NCBI RefSeq assembly: GCF_020283565.1
Contig: NC_060061.1
Coordinates: 24,899,362 to 24,963,361 of the forward strand
Source: Trifolium pratense
Lineage: Eukaryota > Streptophyta > Magnoliopsida > Fabales > Fabaceae
Length of the DNA: 64,000 bases
Reading direction: 5' to 3'
Positions 49,305 through 63,019 of this stretch are shown here, piece by piece. The notes below the pieces were generated by a model. The model was not told the DNA's origin. It saw only the letters and a program-made list of their open reading frames with translations, and did no database searches. A program made the translations under genes and the position numbers. Position 1 is the first letter of the stretch, and each line of letters begins with the position of its first letter.

Positions 49305-51204
49305 TCCTTTCACTCTTGTGTTTTTGTGTATGTGTGTGTGACTCTTGTGAACTTACTTTCCCTTTTTCTTCTTCGTGCTTGCTTCTCGTGACTCTCACAC
49401 CGACCTGTTAAACAAACAAAGTGTGTGATCTTTGATGATATTTCTATCTCTACCTGTCTTTGTCTCTGTCGCAAACTCTCAACTACTCTACTACTTACTT
49501 ATTTAGAGTATTCACTTCACTTTCAATTTACTACTTCGTTTCGAGAATGTTAATTAATTTATTCATGTCTACACGAATATTCAATAAAAATGTATTTTTA
49601 CATTCTTTAAAAACAAAGGATTTTGATTTATCTGTCTGAAATTAATAATTTTATTTTAAATTTAAAAATTTAAGTGTTTTAATAATAATTAAAGAAAATA
49701 TACGGCGAGGGTGGGTGTGGGGTAGGCTCGGAAATGCAAAAAAAAAAAAATTAAAGAAAATATAACAAAATTAATATATTATTAATTTTAAATATTAAAT
49801 AATTCACACTTTATTTGTTTTCTCACATTTTCATTAGGAATTTGTACGCTTCATTGTTCTATGTTTATTTTCTTGATAGACATAACATTGATACATCTTG
49901 AACATAAAAATATCACCAGTAACATTAAATCAACATAAATTGATCATTAACAACAGAGAGAGTTAGAGAAGAGAGAAAGAGAAGAGAGAATGACAAACTC
50001 TCTTGATTGGTTTGAGGAGAACTTGAGAAGAGAGAAAGAATAATGATGGATCCCGCAACTTTTCTTTTCTCTACTATAATGAGGAGAAATGGGAGAGATG
50101 CTCAGGGTAGAATTTATTCTTTATTCCAAAAATAGTCTTTCAAAGTATTTAATTTTTAATTTGTATAAACAAAATATTGTACTACATATATGAAATAAAT
50201 CGCAATGCACAAATAGAAAACAATTATGATGTGAAATGAGTGACACGGTTTTCTTTTTTAACGTTAGTTTACTAGTATTACTTATAATTCGTTAAAATAT
50301 TAAGATATAGTTTAAATAAAATTAAATATTTTATTATTATTATTATTATTATAACAACTTATTTAAATCAGCATCAATAATTTAATTTAAATAATCTATT
50401 TATTTTAATTAAGTCATCAACTAAATTTGCAGTAACTAGACTAAAATAAAAAATTTAAGTTAATTTTAATAAGAAATTATATTTAATTTACATGATATTA
50501 GTGTGTGTACATATAAGGATACTTTGTCATTTTACAAATTAAACCCATCTCTTTATCTTTTGTTTCTCTTATACCAATCAACACATCAAATCTACTCTAT
50601 TTCTCTCTTCTCACACTCTTTCTTATTTCTTTCTCTCTTTTCACTTTCTCTTTACAACCAAACACACCATAAGAATAAAAAATGAATAAAAATATTTTAT
50701 TTTTAGAAACTAAATTTAAAATTCGCCACATTTTTAACACAGAAAATTTATATTAGCTCAAAAAATGGGTAGAGATTTTACAAAATAAAATAAAATAACA
50801 TATTACGTGTAGTTTTTTTTCTTTGGACACAAAAATAACAAAATCCATTCATTCAAATTTATAGGAGATATATCGATCAAATTTATGACAAATTCAATTT
50901 TCCTAAAAATAATAAGGATGAACCTACTAATAGACTTACAACATCCGAGTTAATAGAATAAAATGGTCTAAAGTATATGACAAAGACTACAATTAATATG
51001 TATTGAATGAGTTAAATGGTGGAGATTATACTTGACTATAGAGAATTTCTGATTTTGTGAATCCATATCCTTCCATAATACTGCCCATGATGATTAAATA
51101 TGGCTTTTGAAAAGCAGTCGGGTGTTGTTGAACGTGAACGTTATAAAATTAGTCGTGCATAAACCATATGAAAAAGGAAATAGTTAACATTGCTTTCATA
51201 CTGT
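49305..51204. other. 5' region of the EF-hand gene and AT-rich intergenic DNA
   Basis: Bases 49305-49420 are probably its 5' UTR (pyrimidine-rich on the coding strand). Purine-rich AGAGAGAAAGAGAAG (about 49960-50040) and pyrimidine-rich CTCTCTTCTCAC (about 50545-50670) blocks are roughly inverted, possibly ends of an old element. No coding signal was found. Confidence 0.45.
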
Positions 51205-51205
51205 A

Positions 51206-51240
51206 CTAGGAATAAACTCGTGCGTTGCACGGGTTCGATT
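51206..51240 (-). mobile_element. Helitron 3' terminus, element extending to the right
   Basis: On the minus strand a hairpin ACCCGTGCAACGCACGAGT (one mismatch) is followed by TTATTC and CTAG, with T as the next base (A at 51205). This is the canonical Helitron end. A candidate 5' end (TCTTTTACTAGTAAAAGG on the minus strand, preceded by A) lies near 57225, which would give about 6 kb, but this pairing is tentative. Confidence 0.7.
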
Positions 51241-54200
51241 AAAATATATAATTAAAATATTTTTATAAATAAAAAAATAATCATTGTGATAACTATAATC
51301 ACATATAGTTAAATAATATATATTATTTTAAAATATGATTATGTTTAATATTAGTATATGAGTAAAAAAAAAGTTGTTTAGAAATATTAGATTTTTTATT
51401 AATTTATATCGTAGTTTGTTTATATTTTAATGTGATAGATCTCTTATAATATTTCATAAGTTTGAAAGGATGTATCATTTTTTATTTTATTAGTGTAATC
51501 ATATAAGATTTTAGTTTTCTTTATATGAGTTGCAATTTTATATCACTTTGTTTTTTATTTTTGATGTATTCCTTATTTTATTATTTTCAATAAGAGTTGG
51601 AGGCATACCTAATTATACTTGTAGACAATATTACTCATGAGAAATGTTAAAATAAGTTTTGATTATAGAATATGATTCATATATGGTGGCTTTGCCTATT
51701 TGTTTCACGTGATCTCATTTTTTGAAAATTATGTATCAAATAGTGTATTTGCTTACTACGTTCTATGCAATTTAAGGTTCCAAATAGCTTATCTACTTAC
51801 TCATCTCTCGTTCTCTTGGAGTTTATTCTCACTTATTCACTTGGTGAAATTTTATTCCAACTTTATTAGTCCCAATTTTTTAGTCTATTGTTTGGTTCAC
51901 ATTTTTTTTTGCTTGGTCCTTTTGTTTTTAGTTTGTTTTTCTTTTACATGGCGAGGTTTGTGTCTCTTCAAAATTATTGTTAGTTTTTGTCCCTCTTATT
52001 TAATATTTTCTTGAACATTTATTTTATTTTTTCTTATTTTATTATATAAACTCGAATATTTGTTGTTGTTAATATATAAGTTTGGACGAAGATTTTATAT
52101 ATTTGAATTTAGGTTTAGTTATTTGGTTAAGGTAAAGAAAGTCTTATAGATGAATTTAAGATTTAACATGTGTCATCTTCTTATTTGCTTAAAGAAATGT
52201 CATCTTATTCTTATAAATATTCCACTATTTTATTTTCAGCCGTAACGTAAATAATATTTTAGAATATATACTTAATTTATCCAAAAAATTATATTATTAT
52301 GTAAATTAAATTAATAATTTTTGAATTATTGATGAATTTTAGTTGTGTGTAAATATGTTTAAATATATGTGTGATTATATTTTCTAAATATATGTAAATA
52401 TATTTTAACATCTACGGTTTTAATAATTTCTAAAATTTATTTTGACAAATGAGCATCAACAATTTTTATTTAATAATTTTTGTCTTTTTTTAATTTAATT
52501 TAGAAAGTTTTTAGTACAATTCTAAGTGGGAGGAAAAAGTATTTAGCACAATTCTTTTCATCGATTCATTTTATGGTTGTAAGAATAAGATGACATGCGT
52601 AGATTAAAATAGGACCGTCTATTAAAATTCATATATATTCATATTGAACCATCCAGAATTAGGCAAATGTTATACGATAAATGCATGAAGATTATATATT
52701 TGGACAACCTCTAAGTCAAGTTGAATCAATATACTTCTTGCATGTATTACAATTATAAGAACCGCATGACTTGAGTGTCAACTACAAAAAAAAAAAACTT
52801 ATTTTAATTTCTACTTTGTTTTTGTTTCTATATTTCTCTTGATCGAGATCAAGTAGATCACCTACACATTGTAGACAATATAATATTTAAAAATGAGACA
52901 CATATTTATATTTCTAAATTATTTGGATTGTCCTCTTTTAATTGAATGCCTCCAACATCAATATACCCTCGATCTATATAAATTTTAAGGCACTTCAAAA
53001 TCAATAAATAGAAGTCTCTTTTATCCTCTTCAACTTATTCACATGAAAAAAAAATTAATTATATTCCTATTAATCAACAATTTTTTATACAAATCTTCTA
53101 CCTTATATAAAATAATAAATGAAAAAGAAAATAAGAAACAAATAAGCTAAAACATTAGACTAATAAAATAATAAATGAAAAAGAAAAGTTGTCTAATTAC
53201 AAACATTATATCAATTAAAAAAAATGATGGTTTACAAACTCCCATTAGAGTTAAATACACATCCTTACATGATGTGTCATTTCATAGGCTTTATAAGGAG
53301 CAAGGATGCAACGTAAGCAAAAATAGAAGTATGTTTTATTCTGTTCTCCTCCTTCACATGAAAAAATAGTCATATTCATATTAATTGATTCAACTCAAAG
53401 TTTAATTAATCATCGAACAAAACACCGGTTGATATTTAAAAAAATATCCAACCTAAAAAAGAAATATAAAAAATGATTATAGATGTTCTAAACTCAGAGT
53501 AGTAGAAAAATTCAAATTTACAAACATATTAATAGGCAACTATCACATATATGTATATCAATTTCTTAATCAATCACATGTAGACATACCTGATATTCTA
53601 AGAGGTTATACACTATCACCTACCAAGGACAAAAACCAATATACTTATGATGTAACTATATATATGCACACGATAGCTTTTAAATCAATTCAAGACACTA
53701 TAATGTGTAACTTTAACATATGGAAGGTGAAGATGCATAACTTTTTCTCATGGAGATGTTAGACAAAGAAACCATAGAGTTTTTGCCATGAGATAGATAA
53801 ATTAAAATTTTGTTAAAACATAGAAGCTAGACTTCAATGTAAATTTACATATTCAATATGGTGGTGATAATTAGCTTTTGGGTTAACTTTATATAGAGCT
53901 TGTGTTTGATAATTAGCTAAATTTACATATTCAATATTAGTGTCTCCAAGAATTCTTTGTTTTCAATTGCATTAATAGGGAATTGTAACATACAATATAT
54001 ATTTTAATAATATATTGCAATGCAATTAATAAAACAATAACATGATGCATCGTTCCACCTTTCATTGCTTGCAATTCATTTTTGTCTCAATTAAACAACA
54101 ATAAATTGTGTTAGTTTTTTTTTAATATATTATTATTGCTTATTATTTATTATTAGAGTAACTCTATTATATGAAATATGAAAAGGTTTTAATAGAGATC

Positions 54201-57200
54201 GAAACTTTTTTTTATAGAGTGCCACATCCAATTTCTTTTGAAAATCCATCCAATTTTTTATAATTCTAATGGATATGTATAAATCGATATCGATAGTTGG
54301 TCCCTTTTAATTAAATTTTTCATTTGTCATTTAGGGACCAATTAACTATGAAATGAAGAGAATTCCAATAGTCTTAGACACTTTTTTTTTTCTTTCTTAG
54401 TATTGAAAGAATATATTTTGTGGTTATATTGGTCCTTTTAATTAAATTTTTCATTTAGGAACCAATTAACTATGCAATGAAGAGAGACACACGTTTTTTT
54501 TTATTAGTATTGAAAGAATTTCAATAGTCATGAATATTTTGTGGTTATATAAATCTTATATATTAGTTGGTCCCTTTTAATTTAATTTTTCATTTTAGTT
54601 AGTTGGTCCCTTGTGTAAGAAGTTATATAGTGATAATTTGATATATTGATAATTAAAATTAAAATGATTTAATTTAATTAAAGGAGATGATGAAAAAGTT
54701 TTTTAATAGAGATTGTAAACTTTTCTTATAGTATAAAGGTGATAAAAAAAATTTGGGGCCTAAATCCTTTACCAAAAAAATTATTTTTGGGGGTCTAAAT
54801 CTAGGGCTTGGGCCGCTTTACCCTTGGGCCGGCCCGTGTCTACAAATAAATAAAAAAGTTGTTTAGAAATGATATTTTTCATTGATTTATATCGTAGTTT
54901 TTTTTATATTTTAATGTAATAGATCTCTTATAATATTTTATAAGTTTGAAAAGATGCATTATATTTTATTTTAATAGTGTAATTGTAGCTTTCTTTATAT
55001 GAGTTGCAATTGTATAGTAAAATGTGGCCTTGCTTTTTATTTTTGATGTAACCCTTATTTATTTCAATAGAGTTGGAGGCATGCATATATAAATACTTTT
55101 ATTTACCGCGTGATCTCGTTTTTTGAAAATTACATATCGAATAGCGTAACTGTTTATTTCCTTCTATGCAATTCAAGGTATCAAGTAGCTTTTCTACAAA
55201 CTTTCCTCTCGTTCTTTTGAAGTTTCTTTTCACATATTGACTTGGTGGAATTTTATCCAGACTTTACTATTCCCAATTTTTTAAGTCTATTGTTTTTTTA
55301 CATTTTTTTTGGTTGGTCATTTTTTTAGTATAACAGTTTTTTCAACACCCTCCACCTGTTCGATAGTACAAAGATTAAGAAATACTATTCTTCTTTTTTT
55401 AGTTTGCATGATATTATAAGAATTTAACATTCAACATGTCATCTTATTCTTAAGACTATCTCACTATGTACTCACTCATAACTATAATATCTTATCTCCT
55501 AAATACTATTATGCTTAGAGAGTAATTTAAATAATAAAATAGATAAATATAATATAACATTTTATATTACTTATTAAGATTTCTTTGCCTTTTATTTGTC
55601 AGAATTATTTAGCTAGTGGTTTCGTTTATCATTTTCACCATATGCTTAATTCTTTTTCTTTTCTATTTTGGTTTAATTTTATTTTTCTTAGTGAGGTTTA
55701 TGCCACTATCCTCTCTTTAATTTGTTTGCATCTTTAATTTTATGTGTCTTTTTAAGCAATGGAATATCAAAATTAGTAGTTAAAATGTTGGTGTAATAAA
55801 AAAGTATAAATTGTAAAGTAGTGACTAAATTGCTACGCCACTTTTCATTCATCAATCAAACAAAATTTAAGGTAGATAGTGAGATACTTTTAATATTTGT
55901 CTTAGAAACTAAATGGAATCTTACGATTTTTCTTAGTGACTTAAATGAGTTTATTCTAAAAGTAATAAAGAAATTAAAATACAACTTAGCTCAATTGCAA
56001 ACTTGAAAACCTTCGTACCAGCCCAATCCACTAATTTGAATCCTAACCAAGATAATATTAAGCATATGAAAACACCTCTAACCAAGTAGAGATTAAATTC
56101 TTCCAAATTTGCTTCATACGACCAACTTGTATTACATTTCCAAATCTTCTCTATTAAAACCAAGTACCACTAAAAAAAAGTTAAGAAATTGCAGTTATAT
56201 ATATTTTTCATTGTCGCAATGTTATTCTTGAATATACATTTCATTGCTATATTTGAAAGAAAAAAAAGAACTTATCCCAAAAACAATGAGGAAAATACAT
56301 TTGAAAATAGAATTACATTTTTCCTTGAAACAATAAGATAGTGTAGTTGATTTACTCAAGAGTAGACATGACTTGATGAAATTACTACAAAGAAGGTTAG
56401 AAAACACAAAAAAGAAAAAAATAAGATTACAAAATATGAGACCATGGGCATGCATGTAGTGATGTGTGAGTATCAATATTTATAAAGACCATTGTGGTAA
56501 AACATACAGTTTTTTTTTATATATAATTATTGAAAGGAACTCCAACAATCATGAGGGTTAATTGTATAATATAATAATAATAATTTTGCAGTTATAGTTG
56601 CATCATATGAATACCTAAGGATCAATCATAATTGTTTTTATTCCTTGTAATTAATCGTTTGATTGTTTTTTTTTTTTTGATAAGCTAATCGTTTGATTGT
56701 TGATTTAACCTCTTGCAATGTGTAATAATATATTAATATGATTTATCTTGGTTTTTTTAGAAAATTAGATTATATATATTTAATAACAATACTAAAAATT
56801 ATATATACATATAATTTATATGTACATATTTTAGTGACATATGGATATATTTTTTTGGTTTTTACGTATGAATGTTTTATTGATCCATATATACGAATTA
56901 AGTTTTTTATTTGGGCAAGTATATGGATATTTAGGTTACTCTTAATTATTTAGTCATTTACGTTTTCTATTAATCCATATTTATCATTTTATATATGCCA
57001 AAATATAGTCTTTTAGAATTATGGGAGTTTCTTTTTCTATTCATGTATTAATCATTAGACATGAAATTTAATTTGTGGAGGATAAATTTTATTTTAGACA
57101 TTTTTAATAATTAAGAGAAGTTGGTAAATTTTCAATAAAAATATGGAGTTTTTTTAGAGGTGCCACATCATCACAATGAAGGCCTATGAGCAATTCAACC

Positions 57201-57225
57201 TTCCTTTTACTAGTAAAAGATATAA
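51241..57225. other. about 6 kb AT-rich, Helitron-like non-coding DNA
   Basis: No frame resembling Rep/helicase or any gene was found. Two segments of about 0.6 kb (51360-52000 and 54840-55450) are direct repeats, sharing for example TAGATCTCTTATAATATTT, ATATGAGTTGCAATT and TTTTGAAAATTA. A phrase rich in GGCC (TTGGGCCGGCCCGTGTC at about 54822-54840) marks the start of the second one. This suggests two related elements, one nested beside the other. Confidence 0.55.
54290..54620 (+). repeat. about 135-bp tandem repeat, two and a half units
   Basis: Units share TTTTAATTAAATTTTTCATTT, ACCAATTAACTATG, AATGAAGAGA and AGTATTGAAAGAAT. The third unit is partial (TTGGTCCCTTTTAATTTAAT). Confidence 0.75.
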
Positions 57226-57926
57226 CACCCAGATTTTCCCAATTATTTTAATTGAAAAAAAAACTAATTTAAATAATTTTTGAGTGTTACATTTGCTTGA
57301 AAATGATACAATTTTCTAATAAATTTGCACCCGAAAATTAAATTAAAAAGTCAACATTTTTAAGTTCTAAACTTCAAATTAAAATAATTAATAAAGGTAA
57401 CAACATGGTCTCAAAATGTAATTAGCAAGGTTTATATGTTTCTCTCACACACTTAGATATCATTTGACCTTTTTTTTTTCTTTTTAATTAGAAGTAAGAA
57501 GTTAGGCCAAACAATAATTTTTAAAAGCTCTACTAAAAAAAATAGGTCAAACAACAATTTTTAAAAGTTATAATAAAAAAAACAATTTCTATATTTTAAA
57601 AAAAATTATAATATATCTTTAAACGCTATTATAATAAAAAATAACTTTTAATTTTTTTTTTAAAAAAAATTGACCAAACAACTTTAATTTTAATTTTAAA
57701 ACTATTATTTTTTATGTTTAAAATACATTGTAAAAATCTCATAATCCTTTCTTTGGTCATTCAGATTAATTAATTTCCATTTTCCCCAGAAAAGAACCAC
57801 AACAAAGCCAAACACACCCACACTAAACATTTGAATTGCGTCTGTCTTTAACGAAGAGAAAAATGTTATTGGTTTTTGTTTGGGTATAAGAAACAAAGAG
57901 GTTTTGTTAGTTCATTGCAGTGAGTA
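57226..57926. promoter_or_regulatory. upstream region of the 57927 gene
   Basis: Very A/T-rich with poly-A/T runs. The last 100 bases are likely promoter and 5' UTR. No motif was assigned with confidence. Confidence 0.35.
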
Positions 57927-58025
57927 ATGGAGCCTCTGTTCGACCAATTCAAAGCTTTTGCTAAATCCAGCCATGATTTTTTCGACAGCATTTTTAGTCG
58001 CCGCCGCAAACCGGTATTATTTCTG

Positions 58026-58063
<38 letters not shown>

Positions 58064-60702
58064 TTTTTATGCTGTTCTAGGTTTTCATAGAGAATTGATT
58101 TTGAGGGAAAAAATGATTTTATATGAATTGGCATTGAGAGAATTTTTGAAACGTAGAATGATGATATTGTTTATATTATTGGTAGAAACCATATCATGAT
58201 TAAAGTATTTTAATTTTTAAATATAATTAGTTGATGGTGGGTTAGAGGGAATTGAAGTATATAAAAAAGTATGTGCATCTGTTAAGAGTCCCACATCGAG
58301 TATATCAAAGTGCTCAATGTGGTACTTAAGCCACGAGTCTCTCTCCACCTATTGGACTAGTCTTTTGGGTTGTGCTCTCCTCATGTGCTTAAGTCCTTAA
58401 CAATTGGTGTTTTCATTGAGAGTTGGGATTAAGGTGCTCCATCGAATACTGATAGGTGAGTGAAGACGCCGAAAAGGAAAGGGCTACCATCGGCTCAATG
58501 CCGATAGAGTGAATGCCGCCGTGAATGTCGTCTCTTAAAGGGCGTGGCAATGTCAGGAGTCCCACATCGAGTATATCAAAATGCTCAATGTGGCACTTAA
58601 GCCATGCGGCTTTCCCATCTATTGTTCTAGTCTTTTGGGTTGAGCTCTCCTCATGTGCTTAAGTCCTAACAGTATCTTAAAATCGTAATTGAATGGTGAG
58701 TTTTGAAGAATTGGTCTTGTTTAAATGTAACATTATCCATATGTACCTGTGAGCGTCAAAGGATACATGGTTCTTTAGCGTTTCTCTGTGGTGTGGTGTT
58801 TTTGACAATTGTGTCTGCAATCATAATTTCAGATTGAAATCCTTAAACGTTTACAAAGAGAATCATTCTCTGATCTTACGAAACTCAGAGACAGACAAGA
58901 AAAGGTTGAGAAGATGCTTTCCTTTTATCAATCATCGAAAGGAGGTCCTTTTCAGGAAACCAGCACCCATGTAAGAGGACAGATGGATTTCATGGGATCT
59001 TTATTGATCATGGGCGACATTAATCAGCAGAACTTAGATATCATAAGCAGGGCTGGAATAAAAACCGTCATTGATTCAAGGTTTGTTTTTGAAACCGCAA
59101 TTGGTAATGAGAATGCTCTTGTTGCAGAGTTTGTTGCTACTCAGAAAGGAAAGGAAAATCGTGGTGATGACCTTGAGATGCCGCTTTCTCTAGCGAAACT
59201 AAGCTACACAACAAATGTCAATGATTGGTTATCTCTTATGGCTGTCCCAGTGGGAGCCCAATGCAGAGATGTTGCAGTTGGGTCAAATTCTTTTGATCAG
59301 GTACTACTTAGTTGTGTATGCTTCTTTGATGAATTTAACAATGTCTTTTGTTACAATTTGTTGCAACTAGCATTTAGTTTGGTATTCAGTATTCCTTTGA
59401 AAATGGAAATGTAAAATCCAGGCATAACTTTAGAAGATTCGACAGTACAAAATCACAGGGCACCAAACTGACCTCAGAATGAAAAACTTTAGAAGAGTCA
59501 AGAGTACAAAATCACGTGTCTTGTATTCCGTTATTATATATCCTTATTAGGTAAATGGTATTGGAAAACATTGAAACAGCGCGCCAGTTGTTAATATCAC
59601 AAGAACCTAGCCTTCAAAATTTTGCTAAAGATGTGTTCTTGGATGGGGATTTGGGATGTTGTTTTACCCAAGAGTATGGAGCTTATTACCATAGTCGAGG
59701 CACATGTAGATCGAGTATCTAGTTGCAATGGTTTAGTTTACTCAATTTTCCTGTTGTATTTATGAATTTCTTAACTAAATGGAACATTAAGTTGATCACT
59801 TAAAAAATTGGTCTATTAATATCAGTCTAGATATATTCTTCTATGGCCATTTAAGAAGTTGCAAAGGCTATATCTGTTGTCATGTTGAGACATCGGCTTA
59901 GCTTAGAGTAAAAACAAATTTAGTCTGAGATGTCATTTATATGCTACTGTGTTGTTTATTTATATTTTTTGTTCCCTCAAACTTTTGCTAAGTAGGCCTT
60001 TGAAATATTGATTTTGTGTTGTGTCCATTTTAGCCAGGAAAAGGCCTCACGGATTTCTCATCTTTTGGGCCACCCCTTCTGAAATTACACAACGGTAGTG
60101 CCTTTGGCATAGCCATGAGAAAGTATTGTTTTATTGCTTCATTGGCTCAATTTGTAGCTGGATTTGGAATGCCTTCTGGTTCTAATACGGAAAATAGATA
60201 CAGCACATTCCTACAACTCGTGTGTCAATTACCTAGAGGAACAAAGTTGTCTGTTCTTGGTAATCACCACTTGCCTTTGTTATCCAAGCAGTTTAGAAAA
60301 ATTGGATCTTTTACAATTCCATTAGTCTTGTCCGACCAACACGAAGCGTCCGAGACAGAACCTGAAGCATCACCCTCCACAAGGACACAGGTCTCAGGTG
60401 GTTCTACTGCTATAATACTGGAGTCTGAACTTGATGGCTTTACAAAACTTGGAGGTTGGGTTGAGATGAACACACTAAATCCCAAATCTGTACAATGGGC
60501 CGTAACATTGTCTGATGTTACTGAAGATTCATTTGGCTGGGGAATGGGTCTTGGCGGAATAGGTGCAGATCATTTTCAGGCTGAAGCCTATCTAAAATTT
60601 AACACGAGTGATAAATTTTGCTTGAAGCCAGGATTCGCATACGCAACAGATGGAAATTCTGGAATAGGTGCTTTAATGCTTCGGTCTACTTGGTCCTTGT
60701 GA
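57927..60702 (+). CDS. conserved plant protein of unknown function, 407 residues
   Basis: Three exons (57927-58013, 58833-59300, 60034-60702) join in phase 0. The N-terminus MEPLFDQFKAFAKSSHDFFDSIF is an amphipathic helix followed by basic SRRRKP. A predicted coiled coil follows (IEILKRLQRESFSDLTKLRDRQEKVEKML, about 30-58). The rest is rich in short beta-like stretches and glycines, e.g. FGWGMGLGGIGADHFQAEAY and LKPGFAYATDGNSG, ending in ALMLRSTWSL. The alternating C-terminal pattern with an aromatic/Leu end is compatible with an outer-membrane beta-barrel of plastid or mitochondrion, but that is inference; no homologous family is named with certainty. Intron 1 (58014-58832) carries a CT microsatellite and a TRIM. 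Confidence 0.8.
58029..58061 (+). repeat. (CT)n microsatellite
   Basis: About 16 CT units near the 5' end of intron 1 of the 57927 gene. Confidence 0.95.
58280..58671 (+). mobile_element. TRIM, 392 bp, complete
   Basis: Direct terminal repeats 58280-58402 (TGTTAAGAGTCCCACATC...CTTAACA) and 58551-58671 (TGTCAGGAGTCCCACATC...CCTAACA) enclose 148 bp. Flanks GCATC (58275-58279) and GTATC (58672-58676) are a 5-bp duplication with one change. A purine-rich AAAGGGCGTGGCAA precedes the right repeat. It encodes nothing and is inserted in intron 1 of the 57927 gene in sense orientation. Confidence 0.9.
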
Positions 60703-60784
60703 TGATTTTCTTCTGACTATTACTATTTTTAGGCTGTTTGATTTTTCCTTTGGAAAGCTTCAAACCATGATTTTGTGATTCTGA

Positions 60785-60879
60785 GCAGGTGTAGGCTGTT
60801 GGTCAGGGGTTCGATCCTTGGCAGCAACAATTGTAGTATTTTCTTTGTAAATAAGTTGGTGGTACTTATAAACCATCAA

Positions 60880-60909
<30 letters not shown>
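60785..60909 (+). mobile_element. SINE (5'-truncated) with 18-bp target duplication
   Basis: An exact 18-bp direct repeat ATGATTTTGTGATTCTGA (60767-60784, 60910-60927) flanks 125 bp that contain a B-box GGGGTTCGATCC and end in about 20 A residues. The identical duplication and uninterrupted A-tail indicate a young insertion, in the 3' flank of the 57927 gene. Confidence 0.9.
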
Positions 60910-60910
<1 letters not shown>

Positions 60911-60927
60911 TGATTTTGTGATTCTGA

Positions 60928-63019
60928 AGAGGAATCCAAACATGTACTATGTGCTTTTCGGTTTGTTCAGATTCTTATTATTTTCCTCAATGTATATACA
61001 ACAGCGCTAATCATTTTTTGTCATTCGAATTGCTTGATTCGATACATATTTGTTTTTTCATTTTTTGTTCTGATTTTTTATTTTGATGATTTTCTGTTGT
61101 TTTATGTTCAACTCAATGCATGGGTTATTTACAGGCCAATGTTTATAGGTTAGTTGTCATTGTTGGCATTTTTTTCTCCTTTACTAGAACTTCCGAGTCC
61201 TTTTAACTTTAATCTTTAGCTTAAATTAGTTTAGCCATGCATCGTGACTCAAAGCATGTTTGGTTCTCATTAGGTTGAAATATGGTTTTATTCATCGCCA
61301 TTATAGCAAATTTTACTTTTAGTCATTCTAATTTATCAGATTATCAAATGCATTCTGCATGCTATGATGGATTTTGAGATTAATTTTGGTGCTAACTTGA
61401 TGTTCACCAGTTGTTCAAAGTCCATCGTAGGCTAAAGTTTAATTTATGCACCTAACAAACATTAGTCCAAGTTATGTAATCAATCATTATGGGTGTGTTT
61501 GATCTGCTAAAAAAAAAAGACCGGACAAGACAACTTTAGTTGTAGTGTGTTTGATTTTAAAATTGTTCCTGGTACTGGACAAACTGGGAGCAAGGGACAG
61601 AACAAAAACTAAAATTATTGTCCCCCACTGAACCACAAAACAACTTTTTATCCTCTGCACAAGTTGTCTAAACATTTTGTAGATCAAACGGAACCGTTTA
61701 CAAAATATTGAACGATTTTGCTTTAAAAGAAAAGGGTAGAAAAACATGGAAAGAAAGTAAAGAACTGTTGAGTTGATTTTGAATATCATAAATACTTTTG
61801 TCCTGTTTTGAATTTATGTACGTCCTACTAGTTCTATAGTCTCTAGCTTGTGCTTGTTTATTTATTGATGTGGACTTTCAACAACATAGATGGAAGGGGT
61901 CGAATCATTGAATCATTTTACTACATCATAGATGACATATAGTAGTAGTAGTTAACACTTAACAGGCCTGCTGCTAGTACTATAATTTTGACACCATTAT
62001 TTATCAATGAGTGCATGTGCTACTGTTCTAGGCCGTAGCCCATAGACAATTCACAATTACACAATCTAGATAGATACCTAGATAGATAGAACCAGGGGAG
62101 GACAATTATTGTTTTATTATGTTTCAATTTCAATGGTTCATGTTGGAAAACTTATCACAAATAAAAATTTCTCAAGGTTCTAAAGCTTAATAACATTTTC
62201 TTAAAGAGTATTACCACATGAGTATCAGTATGTCTTACAATCTAACATAAACTTCCCAAAATTGGTGGACATGGTATCAGAGAGCTACTTTAAGAAATAT
62301 TGTTGTAGAATTTCCTTTCACTGTAACCAAAACATACTAGAATTCATGTCCAAGATTGGTATTTCCTTTCATCCAAGCAAAACAAAAACAAGTGTTGTGA
62401 TTACACTTGAGATGCAATTATTTAAGTTGAATTATTCATGCTGTCTTTTTTATCCAAATATTGGTCAAACCAAGTTTTTCATACCCATGTGAAGTTATTT
62501 ACATATACAAGTAATGTAGTTGAAGAAACTTTTTTAGCCATCATTGCAAATCGTTTTCTTTGACATGTTCATAGTTGTTATTATTGGAGACTTCTTGAGT
62601 ACCACCATAAGTTTTTCTTATGAAACAAAATATATAGTAAATTTTGAGACCTACGATCGGAAGGCATAGCTGTTTAGGCATCATTGAATATGGAAGTAAG
62701 GAAAGACAATGGCACATGGCTAATGCAATCTTGTGGGCAAGGATTCTACCTAGAGTTTGGTTTTATAGAAAAACCAACTTGTGGGTAGCCTCCAGAAATT
62801 TATACTTGAGAGGAGACATTTTTAATTGATGATCCAAGGGCATAATTTTTCTTCATAAACCTACTCATACAATACTGCCTACGAATATACAAAAATTATA
62901 CCCTCATATACAGAGAATTGTACCAAAGGCTTTAGCCTGATCTGTGCTTTTAGAAGACAATCGAAAGATGACTAATGACCCACTATGGATCTAAGTTAAT
63001 AGATCATTCGAACTAGAAT
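60928..63019. other. intergenic region between convergent genes, no gene seen
   Basis: Frames at 61487-61789, 62262-62492 and 62644-62829 are short and unlike known proteins. I see no reliable RNA gene. Confidence 0.5.

Noticed and set aside
62644..62829. 61-codon frame with Trp/Arg-rich sequence
   Set aside because: Isolated, no homology recognised; may be old retroelement debris but the evidence is insufficient.
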